Positions 24,096-31,743 of a DNA stretch of 32,755 nt are shown here, piece by piece. The notes under the pieces were generated by a model, which did not search any database, had not been told where the DNA came from, and saw only the letters and a program-made list of their open reading frames with translations. The stretch comes from CAZZCN01 sp964652975 (GTDB lineage: Bacteria > Bacillota > Clostridia > Saccharofermentanales > UBA5734), in the NCBI GenBank assembly GCA_964652975.1, contig CAZZCN010000031.1:1-32755 (forward strand), read 5' to 3'. The first letter of the stretch is position 1. The number at the start of each line of letters is the position of its first letter. A program made the translations under genes and the position numbers.

Positions 24096-25829
24096 ATGGA
24101 AAATCCCGAAAAATGGAACTCGGAAGAGAAGCATCTTGAGCGTAAAAGAAGACTTGAAAGCCTTAAAGCAAGAGATGGTGGTAAAGCCCCGATTAAGAAG
24201 TCAGGTGTAGTGACGCGTATTGTTTTACCTATCCTGGTTGTTGTCCTCGTTTTAGCAGTCGGTGTATGGGCTGCAATTCAATATGCTGTTCCACAGAAAC
24301 TTTTTCCACCGATGACGATAGGTTCTCAGAAAGTATCAAGCGTTGAATTCAGCTTTTACTACTCTAATGTTCTTCAGCAGTTGCAGATTGACAAGACAAC
24401 AGCAGAAGGCAAGACTAAGCTGGCAGCTCTTTGTACCGAAGAAGGTTTTAAAGACAAGACATGGAAACAATACGCTTTCGACCTTGCAGCTAAGGCAATA
24501 ACTGAAAGCCAGATACAGTATGATCTTGCAATGACCGCGAAATTCAAGCTTACCGATGCAGATGCAAAAGGTGTAGATGATATTTTCGCCAATCTTATCA
24601 AGGACAAGGGCGGAGCCGTTCAAGCAGACAAGTTCCTGGTTGATACATTCGGACAGAATGTAACAGTGAAGACACTTAAGCCTGTCATCGTAAAATCCAC
24701 AATTGCCAGCAAGTACGCAGAGAAGGCCGTTACCGATACTACAATAAGCGATACTGCTATCCAGAATGAATACAAGGCGAATGTTGACAAGTATGACACA
24801 GTTACATTCAGGCTTGCTTATTTTGCACTGGAAACCAAGGAGACTGCCACCGATGCCGAAAAAGCCAAGTTTGATGCAAAGGCAAAGGCCGATGCAGAAG
24901 CCTTTTTAGTCAAAGCAACCGACGAGAAAACCTTCAAGAAACTCGCTGACGAGAAGACTGCAGCCGACAAGAAAATTACTGACGCAAAGACTGCTGCAGA
25001 CGAAAAGGCTAAATACGCCGCTATGACCGCCGAAGAGAAGAAAACGGCAGATGCAGCAAAGGTAACAGCTGATAAGACAAAGGCTGATGCCGAAAAGGCG
25101 AAAACCGACAAAATAGCTACAATGACAGCTGACGAGAAGAAAGCATACGATGCTGGAATTGCAAATCAGGATACGACAATAGTATACTCTCTTAAGAAAG
25201 AAAATCTTGACGGCGCCAGCCCGGAACTTGGAACATGGGCGTTTGACAAGGCAAGGAAACTTGGAGACAAGAAAGCATTCTTATCACAAGGCGGATATTA
25301 CGCCATATATTTTGTTGTAAGAGAAGACAAGTCAACACTTCCTTCCGCCAGACATATTCTTGTTTCCCCGAATGCTAAAATCACTCCGGCAGCACAAGGA
25401 GACATCCCTAAGTTTTCTGCCGCTGAATGGGCAGCAGCAAGAACCAAGGCACAGGATTTATTAAAACAATGTGTATCACTTGATAAATTCAAAGAGCTGG
25501 TTACTAAAAGTTCAGATGATCCAGGATCGAAAGAGACTGGCGGACTTTATGAGCAAGTCAAAAGAGGCTCAATGCAGCCGGAATTCAATGACTGGGTATT
25601 CGATCCAATACGAAAAGTCGGTGATCAAGGACTTGTCAGAACTGATTATGGATTTCATATAATGAGATTTGAAGGCATGACAACCAAGACATCAGTCGAT
25701 CTAAACAAGGACGCAATCAAAGCAGTATTAGCGCAGGGCGTTTATACAGCAAAGGTCGAAGAACTCAAGAAAGACAGTAAATACAAGTACAAAATCAGCG
25801 ATTATGGAGTAAAGTTGATAGAACTATAA
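24096..25829 (+). CDS. Membrane-anchored peptidyl-prolyl isomerase / foldase, PrsA-SurA-like
   Basis: This is a probable extracytoplasmic chaperone for secreted proteins. A charged N-terminus (1-38) precedes one membrane helix (39-61) with no lipobox, so the anchor is a helix rather than a lipid as in Bacillus PrsA. A SurA_N-like helical region follows (about 70-240), then a Lys/Ala/Asp/Thr-rich, probably coiled-coil insertion of about 105 residues (245-350), and finally a parvulin domain (about 417-526) with SARHILVSPN, DPGSKETGGLYEQVKRGSM and DYGFHIMRF. Of the typical parvulin residues the opening ARHIL and closing GFHI are present. The ATG follows AAAGGATGG. A bidirectional terminator lies downstream. 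The length of 577 aa is well above PrsA (about 290), mainly because of the insertion. Confidence 0.88.
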   Translation: MENPEKWNSEEKHLERKRRLESLKARDGGKAPIKKSGVVTRIVLPILVVVLVLAVGVWAAIQYAVPQKLFPPMTIGSQKVSSVEFSFYYSNVLQQLQIDKTTAEGKTKLAALCTEEGFKDKTWKQYAFDLAAKAITESQIQYDLAMTAKFKLTDADAKGVDDIFANLIKDKGGAVQADKFLVDTFGQNVTVKTLKPVIVKSTIASKYAEKAVTDTTISDTAIQNEYKANVDKYDTVTFRLAYFALETKETATDAEKAKFDAKAKADAEAFLVKATDEKTFKKLADEKTAADKKITDAKTAADEKAKYAAMTAEEKKTADAAKVTADKTKADAEKAKTDKIATMTADEKKAYDAGIANQDTTIVYSLKKENLDGASPELGTWAFDKARKLGDKKAFLSQGGYYAIYFVVREDKSTLPSARHILVSPNAKITPAAQGDIPKFSAAEWAAARTKAQDLLKQCVSLDKFKELVTKSSDDPGSKETGGLYEQVKRGSMQPEFNDWVFDPIRKVGDQGLVRTDYGFHIMRFEGMTTKTSVDLNKDAIKAVLAQGVYTAKVEELKKDSKYKYKISDYGVKLIEL

Positions 25830-25956
25830 GTTTTGTAAGTATCTAATTCAACAGCAATAACAACAACCACAGTATTAGCAACAATAATAACAACAATATT
25901 GCGACCATAATATAAACAAAAAATACCAGCAGCTGCAGCAATACCATTAATAGATT

Positions 25957-25998
25957 AAAAAAGCAAGAACTGAATTGATTTTCGGTTCTTGCTTTTTT
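25957..25998. terminator. Bidirectional intrinsic terminator between convergent genes
   Basis: An 18-bp stem (25957-25974 with 25981-25998, one G-U pair) with a 6-nt loop has six A at one end and six T at the other, so each strand gains a U-tract. It serves the foldase gene (+) and the AraC-type gene (-). Before it, 25850-25910 is a G-poor stretch rich in CAA and AAC triplets with no reading frame of its own. Confidence 0.9.
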
Positions 25999-26001
25999 GA
26001 T

Positions 26002-26030
26002 GGGAGTTTTTGTCAGTTAACAAAACTCCC
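26002..26030 (-). promoter_or_regulatory. Hairpin just after the AraC-type gene
   Basis: On the minus strand, GGGAGTTTT pairs with AAAACTCCC (26022-26030 with 26002-26010), four bases after the stop codon and before the main terminator. Read with its flank it is CACGGGAGTTTT, close to the CACGGGGAGTTTT repeated at 32614 and 32704. There is no U-tract of its own. Confidence 0.5.
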
Positions 26031-26033
26031 GTG

Positions 26034-26840
26034 CTACTTCTGCCTGCGGAAGTCGGTTGGTAGACTAGAAGTCTTTTGCTTGAATTGTCTGGAAAAGAAG
26101 AAAACATTACTATAACCACATTCGATTGCAATCTCCGAGACTGTTTTACCGGAGTAAAGCAAAAAATTCTTTGCCCTTTTCATACGCAATTCAATCTGAA
26201 ACTCCTTGACGCTCATTCCGGTCGCCTTGGTAACAAGACGATTTATTGTGCACTGATGATAACAGAAAATTTTTGCCATTTCTGAAATGGTCACTTTTTT
26301 ATCGATGTTTTCTGCAATAAATTTCAGAATCATATTAACATCGGTTTTTTTGGCACCGCTTGACTCTTTAAAGTAAAGAACGTTCAACAAAAAGGATTTA
26401 AGGAGTGAATCACAATATGCCTTTGAAGTGATTGTAGAGTCCTTATAAGAGTCAATCATCTCTCTTATCAAATATTCATGGCCTGTGTTCGCTAATAAAT
26501 TAATTTTAGGACTGAGCATTTCGGTGAACTCTTTTTTTTGATTAGAAGAGACTTCAAATCGATTTCCTGTTGATTCGTCAAAAAATATGAAATCTATTCC
26601 TGATAATACAAATGGATCCATACAATCAGCCACAATTATATTTGCTGTTCCTTCAGGACAAAAAAACAAATCGCCAGCTAGCGCTTCATAACAGATTCCA
26701 TCTATATAGAAACTGCCCTTACCGCTATGTACATATAAGAAGTACGGATTTGAAAAAACCCTTTCGCCCGTCCGAAAAGAACTAGCGCAAGGATATAAGT
26801 TAATCATAATCATTTTGGGATCAAGTAAATCGGTTTGCAT
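26034..26840 (-). CDS. AraC family transcriptional regulator
   Basis: The N-terminal half (about 1-150) is a cupin-like sensor domain, with LYVHSGKGSFYIDGICYEAL fitting a small-molecule-binding beta-barrel. The C-terminal half (about 168-268) has two helix-turn-helix motifs, the first around TISEMAKIFCYHQCTINRLV and the second VSEIAIECGYSNVFFFSRQFKQKT. Motif order and 268 aa are typical. I use the ATG at 26840, with AGAGGTGG eight bases upstream; the in-frame GTG at 26852 overlaps that site. It is transcribed away from the URO-D-family gene across a 315-bp shared region, so it most likely controls that gene and perhaps the sugar importer behind it. The effector is unknown. Confidence 0.92.
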   Translation of the reverse strand: MQTDLLDPKMIMINLYPCASSFRTGERVFSNPYFLYVHSGKGSFYIDGICYEALAGDLFFCPEGTANIIVADCMDPFVLSGIDFIFFDESTGNRFEVSSNQKKEFTEMLSPKINLLANTGHEYLIREMIDSYKDSTITSKAYCDSLLKSFLLNVLYFKESSGAKKTDVNMILKFIAENIDKKVTISEMAKIFCYHQCTINRLVTKATGMSVKEFQIELRMKRAKNFLLYSGKTVSEIAIECGYSNVFFFSRQFKQKTSSLPTDFRRQK

Positions 26841-26977
26841 TAATATAACCACCTCTATAAATAAAGTATCGTTTTACAGCCCTTAATATCGTATAATAGC
26901 AAAGAATTATATAATATATAGTGTTAAAATTATATTTTTAACAATACTTCAACTAATAATATCTTATCCCAAATTAA

Positions 26978-27131
26978 AATGCATTTCAATAGAAATGCGT
27001 TAAAAATATAAATAAATAATTGAAAACTGCATTTTAAAGCACTATTTAAAGGTGTATAATAATTAAATAGTATAAACAACATATAATTATCTAAAACAAT
27101 ATTTTACAAAAGCATATCCTGCAGGCAGGAT
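26978..27131. promoter_or_regulatory. Divergent regulatory region: dyads and promoter
   Basis: The 315-bp AT-rich gap between the AraC-type gene and the URO-D-family gene holds three elements. First, a 10-bp dyad AATGCATTTC/GAAATGCGTT (26978-27001, one wobble). Second, a promoter-like pair TTTAAA (27033-27038) and TATAAT (27055-27060), 16 bp apart, reading toward the URO-D gene. Third, the dyad ATCCTGC-AG-GCAGGAT (27116-27131), in the leader just before the ribosome binding site. Either dyad could be a regulator site. A clear promoter for the AraC gene itself was not found. Confidence 0.4.
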
Positions 27132-27155
27132 TTTAAAATCAAGTGGAGGTTTATC

Positions 27156-28253
27156 ATGGTTCAGATAAGAAAAGCAACAGAAACAATGACTGCAAAAGAA
27201 AGAGTAAAAAATACTTTTTTACTAGAGAAAACTGACAGAGTCACTATTGGGTATGAAGCGAATCCTGTAATCCACAAAAAGGTAGCTGATGCACTCGGTA
27301 TCGAAAACGGAGATTACGAAAAGGTGTTCAAGGCTCTAGGAGTTGATTACCGAGGAGTTGGCGCACCATATACCGGTCCTTCTCTTTTTGCTGATATACC
27401 GGGTAGAGAAAGAAACCCTCTCGATGGATTTGTAATGAGGTGGGTAGAAAATGAATCCGGCGGATACTGGGATTTTTGCGATTTTCCACTGCAGGGTGCA
27501 AGTGAAGATGCAATACTTAATTTCCCGGTTCCAAACCCCGACCACTTTAACTTTGATATTGTAAAGGATATGATTGAATATAACAAGGATTATGCCATAT
27601 ACATAGGTGGTGCCGGCGTTCCTGACATTATAAACTCAACAGGCAGAATAATGGGAATGGAGGACACGCTTGTTAACATTATGCTTGAAGACGAGGCGAC
27701 GCTTGCTTTTATAGATAAAAGAATGGACTGGCAGATCAAGGTCATGGAGAGAATCCTGTCAGAAAACAAAGGCAAGGTGGATTTTATGTGGCTTGGCGAG
27801 GACCTTGGCACACAACATGCACCGATGATAAGTCTTGATTTGTACCGGAAAGTACTTAAGCCGATTCACAAGAGATTTGTCGATCTGGCAAAAGCGTATA
27901 AAATACCGTCCTTGATACATACATGTGGAAGCTCAAGCTGGGCGTATGAAGATTTTATAGAGATGGGCGTAACGGCGGTGGATACTTTACAGCCTGAAGC
28001 GACAAATATGTCCCCGGAATATCTCAAAGAAAAATTTGGCGGCAGACTTTCGTTTCGCGGATGCATATCGACAGCAGGACCGTTGGCATATGGTACGGTG
28101 ACTGAAACTGTAGAAACCGTTAAGCGCACACTTGACATTATGATGAAAGGTTATGGATATCATTTTGCGCCAACACACATGATACAGGACAATACACCGG
28201 TAGAAAACGTGATTGCAATGTATCAGACCGCCCACGATTTTGGGACCTATTAA
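27156..28253 (+). CDS. URO-D superfamily protein with methyltransferase-type zinc motif
   Basis: The protein has the TIM-barrel fold of the uroporphyrinogen decarboxylase superfamily, which includes HemE and zinc-dependent methyltransferases such as MtaA, MtbA and CmuA. It shows H255-T-C257 and, 45 residues on, C303 (FRGC), the H-x-C-x(n)-C pattern used by the methyltransferases to bind zinc. The HemE N-terminal arginine motif is not visible. The conserved SLDLYRKVLKPIHKR helix and an MGMED segment are typical of uncharacterised clostridial URO-D proteins. At 365 aa it is complete. GTGGAGG precedes the ATG. Neighbours are an AraC regulator and a sugar importer; no corrinoid protein is encoded nearby. 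A methyl or O-demethylation role is inference only. Confidence 0.8.
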   Translation: MVQIRKATETMTAKERVKNTFLLEKTDRVTIGYEANPVIHKKVADALGIENGDYEKVFKALGVDYRGVGAPYTGPSLFADIPGRERNPLDGFVMRWVENESGGYWDFCDFPLQGASEDAILNFPVPNPDHFNFDIVKDMIEYNKDYAIYIGGAGVPDIINSTGRIMGMEDTLVNIMLEDEATLAFIDKRMDWQIKVMERILSENKGKVDFMWLGEDLGTQHAPMISLDLYRKVLKPIHKRFVDLAKAYKIPSLIHTCGSSSWAYEDFIEMGVTAVDTLQPEATNMSPEYLKEKFGGRLSFRGCISTAGPLAYGTVTETVETVKRTLDIMMKGYGYHFAPTHMIQDNTPVENVIAMYQTAHDFGTY

Positions 28254-28320
28254 AGTTTAACCTATTTAGAGTTGAATTATGATATTAGTATAGATTGGCA
28301 ACAAATAAGGGCTATAGCTA

Positions 28321-28349
28321 TTGACATATAGTAAAAATAGACATACAAT
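28321..28349 (+). promoter_or_regulatory. Strong sigma-A-type promoter upstream of the sugar operon leader
   Basis: TTGACA (28321-28326, perfect) and TACAAT (28344-28349, five of six) are exactly 17 bp apart. It is the best promoter match in the window. Transcription would begin near 28356, about 445 bases before the binding-protein gene. Confidence 0.65.
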
Positions 28350-28355
28350 TAAGTT

Positions 28356-28800
28356 AGTAGATTGGTACTGGTACCGGTAAAGTTTTTGAAACTTGGAAAG
28401 TAACATTTAGGTATGAAGAAAACAAACTCTTGTCAGAGTGGCTTACGCCAAAAGTTGTTACGCTAAAGAACGGTTTCCCGTGTTATCAATTGTTTCATAG
28501 GATGTCAATTTTAACTTGCCATAGAGTTATTTCTAATTGACAAACACGGCTACATCTAAAACTGCAACGCAATAATAATTGTTAAGGCAAGCCACAAACG
28601 ACAGAAGGTTCGTTTGCAGGATTGTTTTGCGATTCGTTTCTTATCAGAAAAAATGAAATTCGATCAAATAATACGAGATATTCCCGCAAACAAATCAAGG
28701 GCTTGTTTTGCGCCCCTCAATATCACGAAATGTGATATATATTAAAGTTTTTAATGCAGTTTACTGCTTTAGAAAAATATAAGAAAAGGAGAATAGAATT
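28356..28800 (+). promoter_or_regulatory. Long, repeat-rich leader, candidate structured 5' UTR
   Basis: No convincing gene lies in this stretch. Inverted repeats occur along it: AAGTTT/AAACTT (28380-28394); a 13-bp stem with a small internal loop, CCGTGTTATCAATT (28478-28491) with AATTGACAAACACGG (28535-28549); CAAACGA/TCGTTTG (28595-28601, 28610-28616); CGCAAACAA with TTGTTTTGCG (28685-28712, one bulge); and ATATCAC/GTGATAT (28720-28738). It does not match a riboswitch class I know, and no U-tailed terminator is visible. The last dyad may be a protein-binding operator. Confidence 0.35.
28720..28738 (+). promoter_or_regulatory. Dyad ATATCAC-N5-GTGATAT, candidate operator
   Basis: A perfect 7-bp dyad with 5-bp spacer lies 62 bp upstream of the sugar-binding-protein start. 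Spacing and symmetry suit a dimeric repressor or activator. It could equally form a small RNA hairpin in the leader. Confidence 0.4.
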
Positions 28801-30021
28801 ATGAAAAAACTATTGGTATTTGTAATGGTATTTGCACTCCTCAGTATGGCAATTTCAGGTTGTGCCACACCTACTTCAACAACTTCAAGCAGTGCAAGCA
28901 GTGCCGCAGCCAAAGAAACCTTTAACCTTAAATTATGGGGTTCTCAGGAAGATCAAGCTATGCTCCTGACCATGGTTAATGCTTTCAAGGCAGCCAACAC
29001 CGATGCGAATTACAACATTACTCTCGGTGTAGTGGGCGAAGGTGAAGCTAAAACTAAATTTCTGGAGGACCCTGCGGCCGCTGCGGATGTATTTCAGTTC
29101 GCTAACGACCAGATCAACGATCTTGTAAAAGCAGGAGCTTTATACGAGATCACACGTAACAAGGATGCTGTTATTGCAGCAAACCTTGCCAGCTCAATCG
29201 AAGCGTCCACAGTGGGCGGCAAGCTTTATGCATACCCTTCGACGGCTGACAACGGCTATTTCATGTACTACGACAAGAGTATTTTTACCGAAGAGGATGT
29301 CAAGAGTCTTGACAAGATGCTAGAGGTAGCCAAAGCAAAAAACCGCAAAGTATTCATGGATGTCTCTAACGGGTGGTACATCGCTTCGTTCTTCCTGGGT
29401 GCAGGATGTAAACTTACTGTAGCAAACGGCAAGCAGGTTTGCGATTTCAACAATGCAAACGGGGTTCTTGCGGGCGAGGCAATCAAGGCTTTCACAGCAA
29501 ACAGCGCATTTAAAACAGGTGATGATGCATTACTTACAGGCGGTATGGGCACAACTATAGCGGCAGGAGTAAGTGGAACATGGAACGCAGCTGCAATATC
29601 AGCAAAACTCGGTGCGAATTATGCCGCCACCAAGCTGCCTAGTTTTAATCTTGGAGGCAAGCAGACTCAAATGAGCAGTTTTGCAGGTTTTAAACTGGTT
29701 GGCGTGAATAGCCAGACAGACAGTCCTATAGCTGCCATGATGCTTGCTGAGTGGCTAACAAATGAGGCAAACCAAGTAACCAGATTTACCACAAGACAGA
29801 TGGGTCCATCCAATAAAATCGCTGCTGAAAACGCAGCTGTGAAGGCGAATGTTGCACTCGCCGCGCTTGCCATGCAGAATCAGTATGCTGTCTCACAGAA
29901 AGATGTTCTGGGGACCTACTGGGCTCCAGCTGAAGCTTTCGGAACTGATATGGAAGCCAAAAAATATACTGGAACAATGAAATCGCAACTAGACAAAATG
30001 GTAGAACAGATTCAAAAATAA
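28801..30021 (+). CDS. Sugar ABC transporter substrate-binding lipoprotein, MalE-like
   Basis: This is the extracellular solute receptor of the importer encoded by the next two genes. The signal peptide (MKKLLVFVMVFALLSMAISGC) ends in lipobox AISGC with Cys21, followed by a Ser/Thr/Ala-rich spacer (22-38). The mature part matches the family 1 sugar-binding fold: NLKLWGSQEDQAMLLTMVNAF, then DVFQFANDQINDLVKAGAL, PSTADNGYFMYYDKSIF and, near the end, MAEWLTNEANQ-like sequence (here LAEWLTNEANQVTRF). The length of 406 aa is typical of maltose, maltodextrin or arabinogalactan-oligomer binding proteins. AAAAGGAGAA precedes the ATG. A perfect hairpin separates it from the permease genes. The actual sugar is not readable. 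Confidence 0.9.
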   Translation: MKKLLVFVMVFALLSMAISGCATPTSTTSSSASSAAAKETFNLKLWGSQEDQAMLLTMVNAFKAANTDANYNITLGVVGEGEAKTKFLEDPAAAADVFQFANDQINDLVKAGALYEITRNKDAVIAANLASSIEASTVGGKLYAYPSTADNGYFMYYDKSIFTEEDVKSLDKMLEVAKAKNRKVFMDVSNGWYIASFFLGAGCKLTVANGKQVCDFNNANGVLAGEAIKAFTANSAFKTGDDALLTGGMGTTIAAGVSGTWNAAAISAKLGANYAATKLPSFNLGGKQTQMSSFAGFKLVGVNSQTDSPIAAMMLAEWLTNEANQVTRFTTRQMGPSNKIAAENAAVKANVALAALAMQNQYAVSQKDVLGTYWAPAEAFGTDMEAKKYTGTMKSQLDKMVEQIQK

Positions 30022-30195
30022 ACAATTGATTGATAATGAATATATTTTTAATCATTGAACAAGAACTTATGAATGTTTTAAAGATTTAGGGCTGTGTGTC
30101 TTCTTATTTTGACAGTAAAAGATATTTAGAGATTTTTTGATTACTGAAACTTCAAGGCATTTTTTAGTTCGTATTCTTTGGATTTCAACAAAAAT

Positions 30196-30229
30196 GTTAC
30201 GGTGTAAGACATGGATCTTACACCGTAAC
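30196..30229 (+). promoter_or_regulatory. Perfect 14-bp intercistronic hairpin before the permease genes
   Basis: GTTACGGTGTAAGA (30196-30209) pairs exactly with TCTTACACCGTAAC (30216-30229) around a 6-nt loop, with no U-tract after it. It sits 174 bases after the binding-protein stop and 26 bases before the permease start chosen here. A role in stabilising the upstream mRNA or partly blocking downstream expression is likely. The remainder of 30022-30195 is AT-rich and empty. Confidence 0.6.
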
Positions 30230-30255
30230 TTCCATAAAACGAAGAGGTGATAAGA

Positions 30256-31743
30256 TTGAAATACATAGACTATATTTCCATGTCTACACCCCAAAGAATC
30301 ATTTTCCGTGTCAAAACCGGATTTGCAAGCTTCCCTCAAAAACTGGGCGGTGTCATCAAAAAAATTGGCAGCAGTTTCAAACATGGTGGGGAGTCTGTCG
30401 CTCAGAACACTAAGGATTATGTTGGCACATTTATCAAAGGCGACTATAAGACCAGGCTCTCTTACATTTTTATGGGTGCGGGCTGCTTTTTGCGAAGACA
30501 GTATGTAAAAGGTGCGGGACTATTAGCTCTTCAAGCATCATTCATAGTATATATGGTAAGTTTCGGATTTTCACAGCTTTCCCTGCTTCCATCATTAGGT
30601 ATAGCAGTAAAAAAACAAATTTGGAATCCGGAGGACCAGATTTTTTATTATGTTCAGGGAGACAATTCCATGCTGATTTTACTTTTCAGCATTTTAACAA
30701 TATTTATAATATTTGCTTTTCTAATACTTTATTTTTCAAACATCAAGGTGGCATATAACAATCAGCGGACGGTTGAGAAGGGATTGAAGCCCAGGAACAT
30801 AATACAGGATATTAAAGGACTTTTCGACCATAACCTTCATATTACATTTTTATCACTACCATCGCTTGGCATCCTTGTTTTTACGGTGTTGCCGCTGATA
30901 TTTATGATTTTGATTGCATTCACTAATTATGACAAAAATCATCAGCCACCGGGCACTTTATTTACATGGGTTGGGTTCGAGAATTTTAAAAATATATTTT
31001 GGGACGATCCAGTTCAATCTCAAACTTTTGTCGGAATTTTCAAATGGACGATTGTGTGGGCGTTTTTTGCAACTTTCTCAAATTATGTACTCGGCATGAT
31101 TCTTGCGCTCATGATTAACAAGAAAGGCATCAGATTCAAAAAATTCTGGCGGACGATTTTCATCGTAACGATAGCGGTTCCGCAGTTTGTAAGTCTGCTT
31201 TTAATGTCTCGGCTTTTAGCAGAGGAGGGTGCGTTCAACGTTTTTCTTAACTACTTGAACATAGGACCTTTACCATTTCTTACCAATGCAAATTTCGCGA
31301 GAGTTGTTGTGATACTAGTCAATATATGGGTGGGAATTCCGTATACAATGCTTATAACAAGCGGGATTCTCATGAATATACCCGCCGACCTTTATGAAAG
31401 TGCACGCATTGATGGAGCCGGTCCAGCCAAGACTTTTACAAAAATAACTTTACCATATATGTTCTTTGTAACCACACCTTACCTTATTACCCAGTTTATC
31501 GGCAACATCAACAATTTCAATGTAATATACCTTTTAAGCGCAGGTGGTCCGCTTTCACTCGATTATTACCAGGCAGGCAAAACCGACTTGCTTGTCACTT
31601 GGCTTTATAAACTCACTGTTAACAACCAGGATTTTAATCTGGCTTCGTCAATAGGAATTATTATTTTTATAATATCAGCAGTGCTGTCGCTCATTGTATA
31701 TAACATGTCCAGCTCGGTAAAAAAGGAGGACACCTTCCAATGA
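30256..31743 (+). CDS. Sugar ABC transporter permease, MalF-like
   Basis: This membrane channel subunit has a soluble N-terminal part (1-70), several hydrophobic helices and the permease EAA loop YESARIDGAGPAKTFTKITL, which docks onto the ATPase. At 495 aa it is of the long MalF type with extra N-terminal helices (about 75-175), as in maltodextrin/arabinogalactan permeases of Firmicutes. The frame is open from a GTG at 30247 that lies inside the ribosome binding site GAGGTG; the TTG at 30256, six bases after that site, is the better start. The stop overlaps the next gene by four bases. No ATPase gene accompanies the permeases, so a shared MsmX-type ATPase encoded elsewhere is expected. Confidence 0.88.
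   Translation: MKYIDYISMSTPQRIIFRVKTGFASFPQKLGGVIKKIGSSFKHGGESVAQNTKDYVGTFIKGDYKTRLSYIFMGAGCFLRRQYVKGAGLLALQASFIVYMVSFGFSQLSLLPSLGIAVKKQIWNPEDQIFYYVQGDNSMLILLFSILTIFIIFAFLILYFSNIKVAYNNQRTVEKGLKPRNIIQDIKGLFDHNLHITFLSLPSLGILVFTVLPLIFMILIAFTNYDKNHQPPGTLFTWVGFENFKNIFWDDPVQSQTFVGIFKWTIVWAFFATFSNYVLGMILALMINKKGIRFKKFWRTIFIVTIAVPQFVSLLLMSRLLAEEGAFNVFLNYLNIGPLPFLTNANFARVVVILVNIWVGIPYTMLITSGILMNIPADLYESARIDGAGPAKTFTKITLPYMFFVTTPYLITQFIGNINNFNVIYLLSAGGPLSLDYYQAGKTDLLVTWLYKLTVNNQDFNLASSIGIIIFIISAVLSLIVYNMSSSVKKEDTFQ

Noticed and set aside
25850..25910. Asn-rich coding tail or small gene after the foldase
   Set aside because: The CAA/AAC-rich stretch is out of frame with the foldase, has no start or ribosome binding site, and lies before the terminator.
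27156..28253. HemE (haem biosynthesis uroporphyrinogen decarboxylase)
   Set aside because: The N-terminal HemE arginine motif is missing and the H-x-C...C zinc pattern points to the methyltransferase branch; no other haem genes are nearby.
28361..28540. Open stretch of 59 codons in the sugar-operon leader
   Set aside because: It begins after a stop with no ATG, GTG or TTG near a ribosome binding site and shows no recognisable domain; a gene fragment cannot be excluded, but chance is enough.
28537..28542. Second TTGACA as a promoter
   Set aside because: No -10 hexamer lies 16-19 bases downstream; these bases form one arm of the long leader stem instead.
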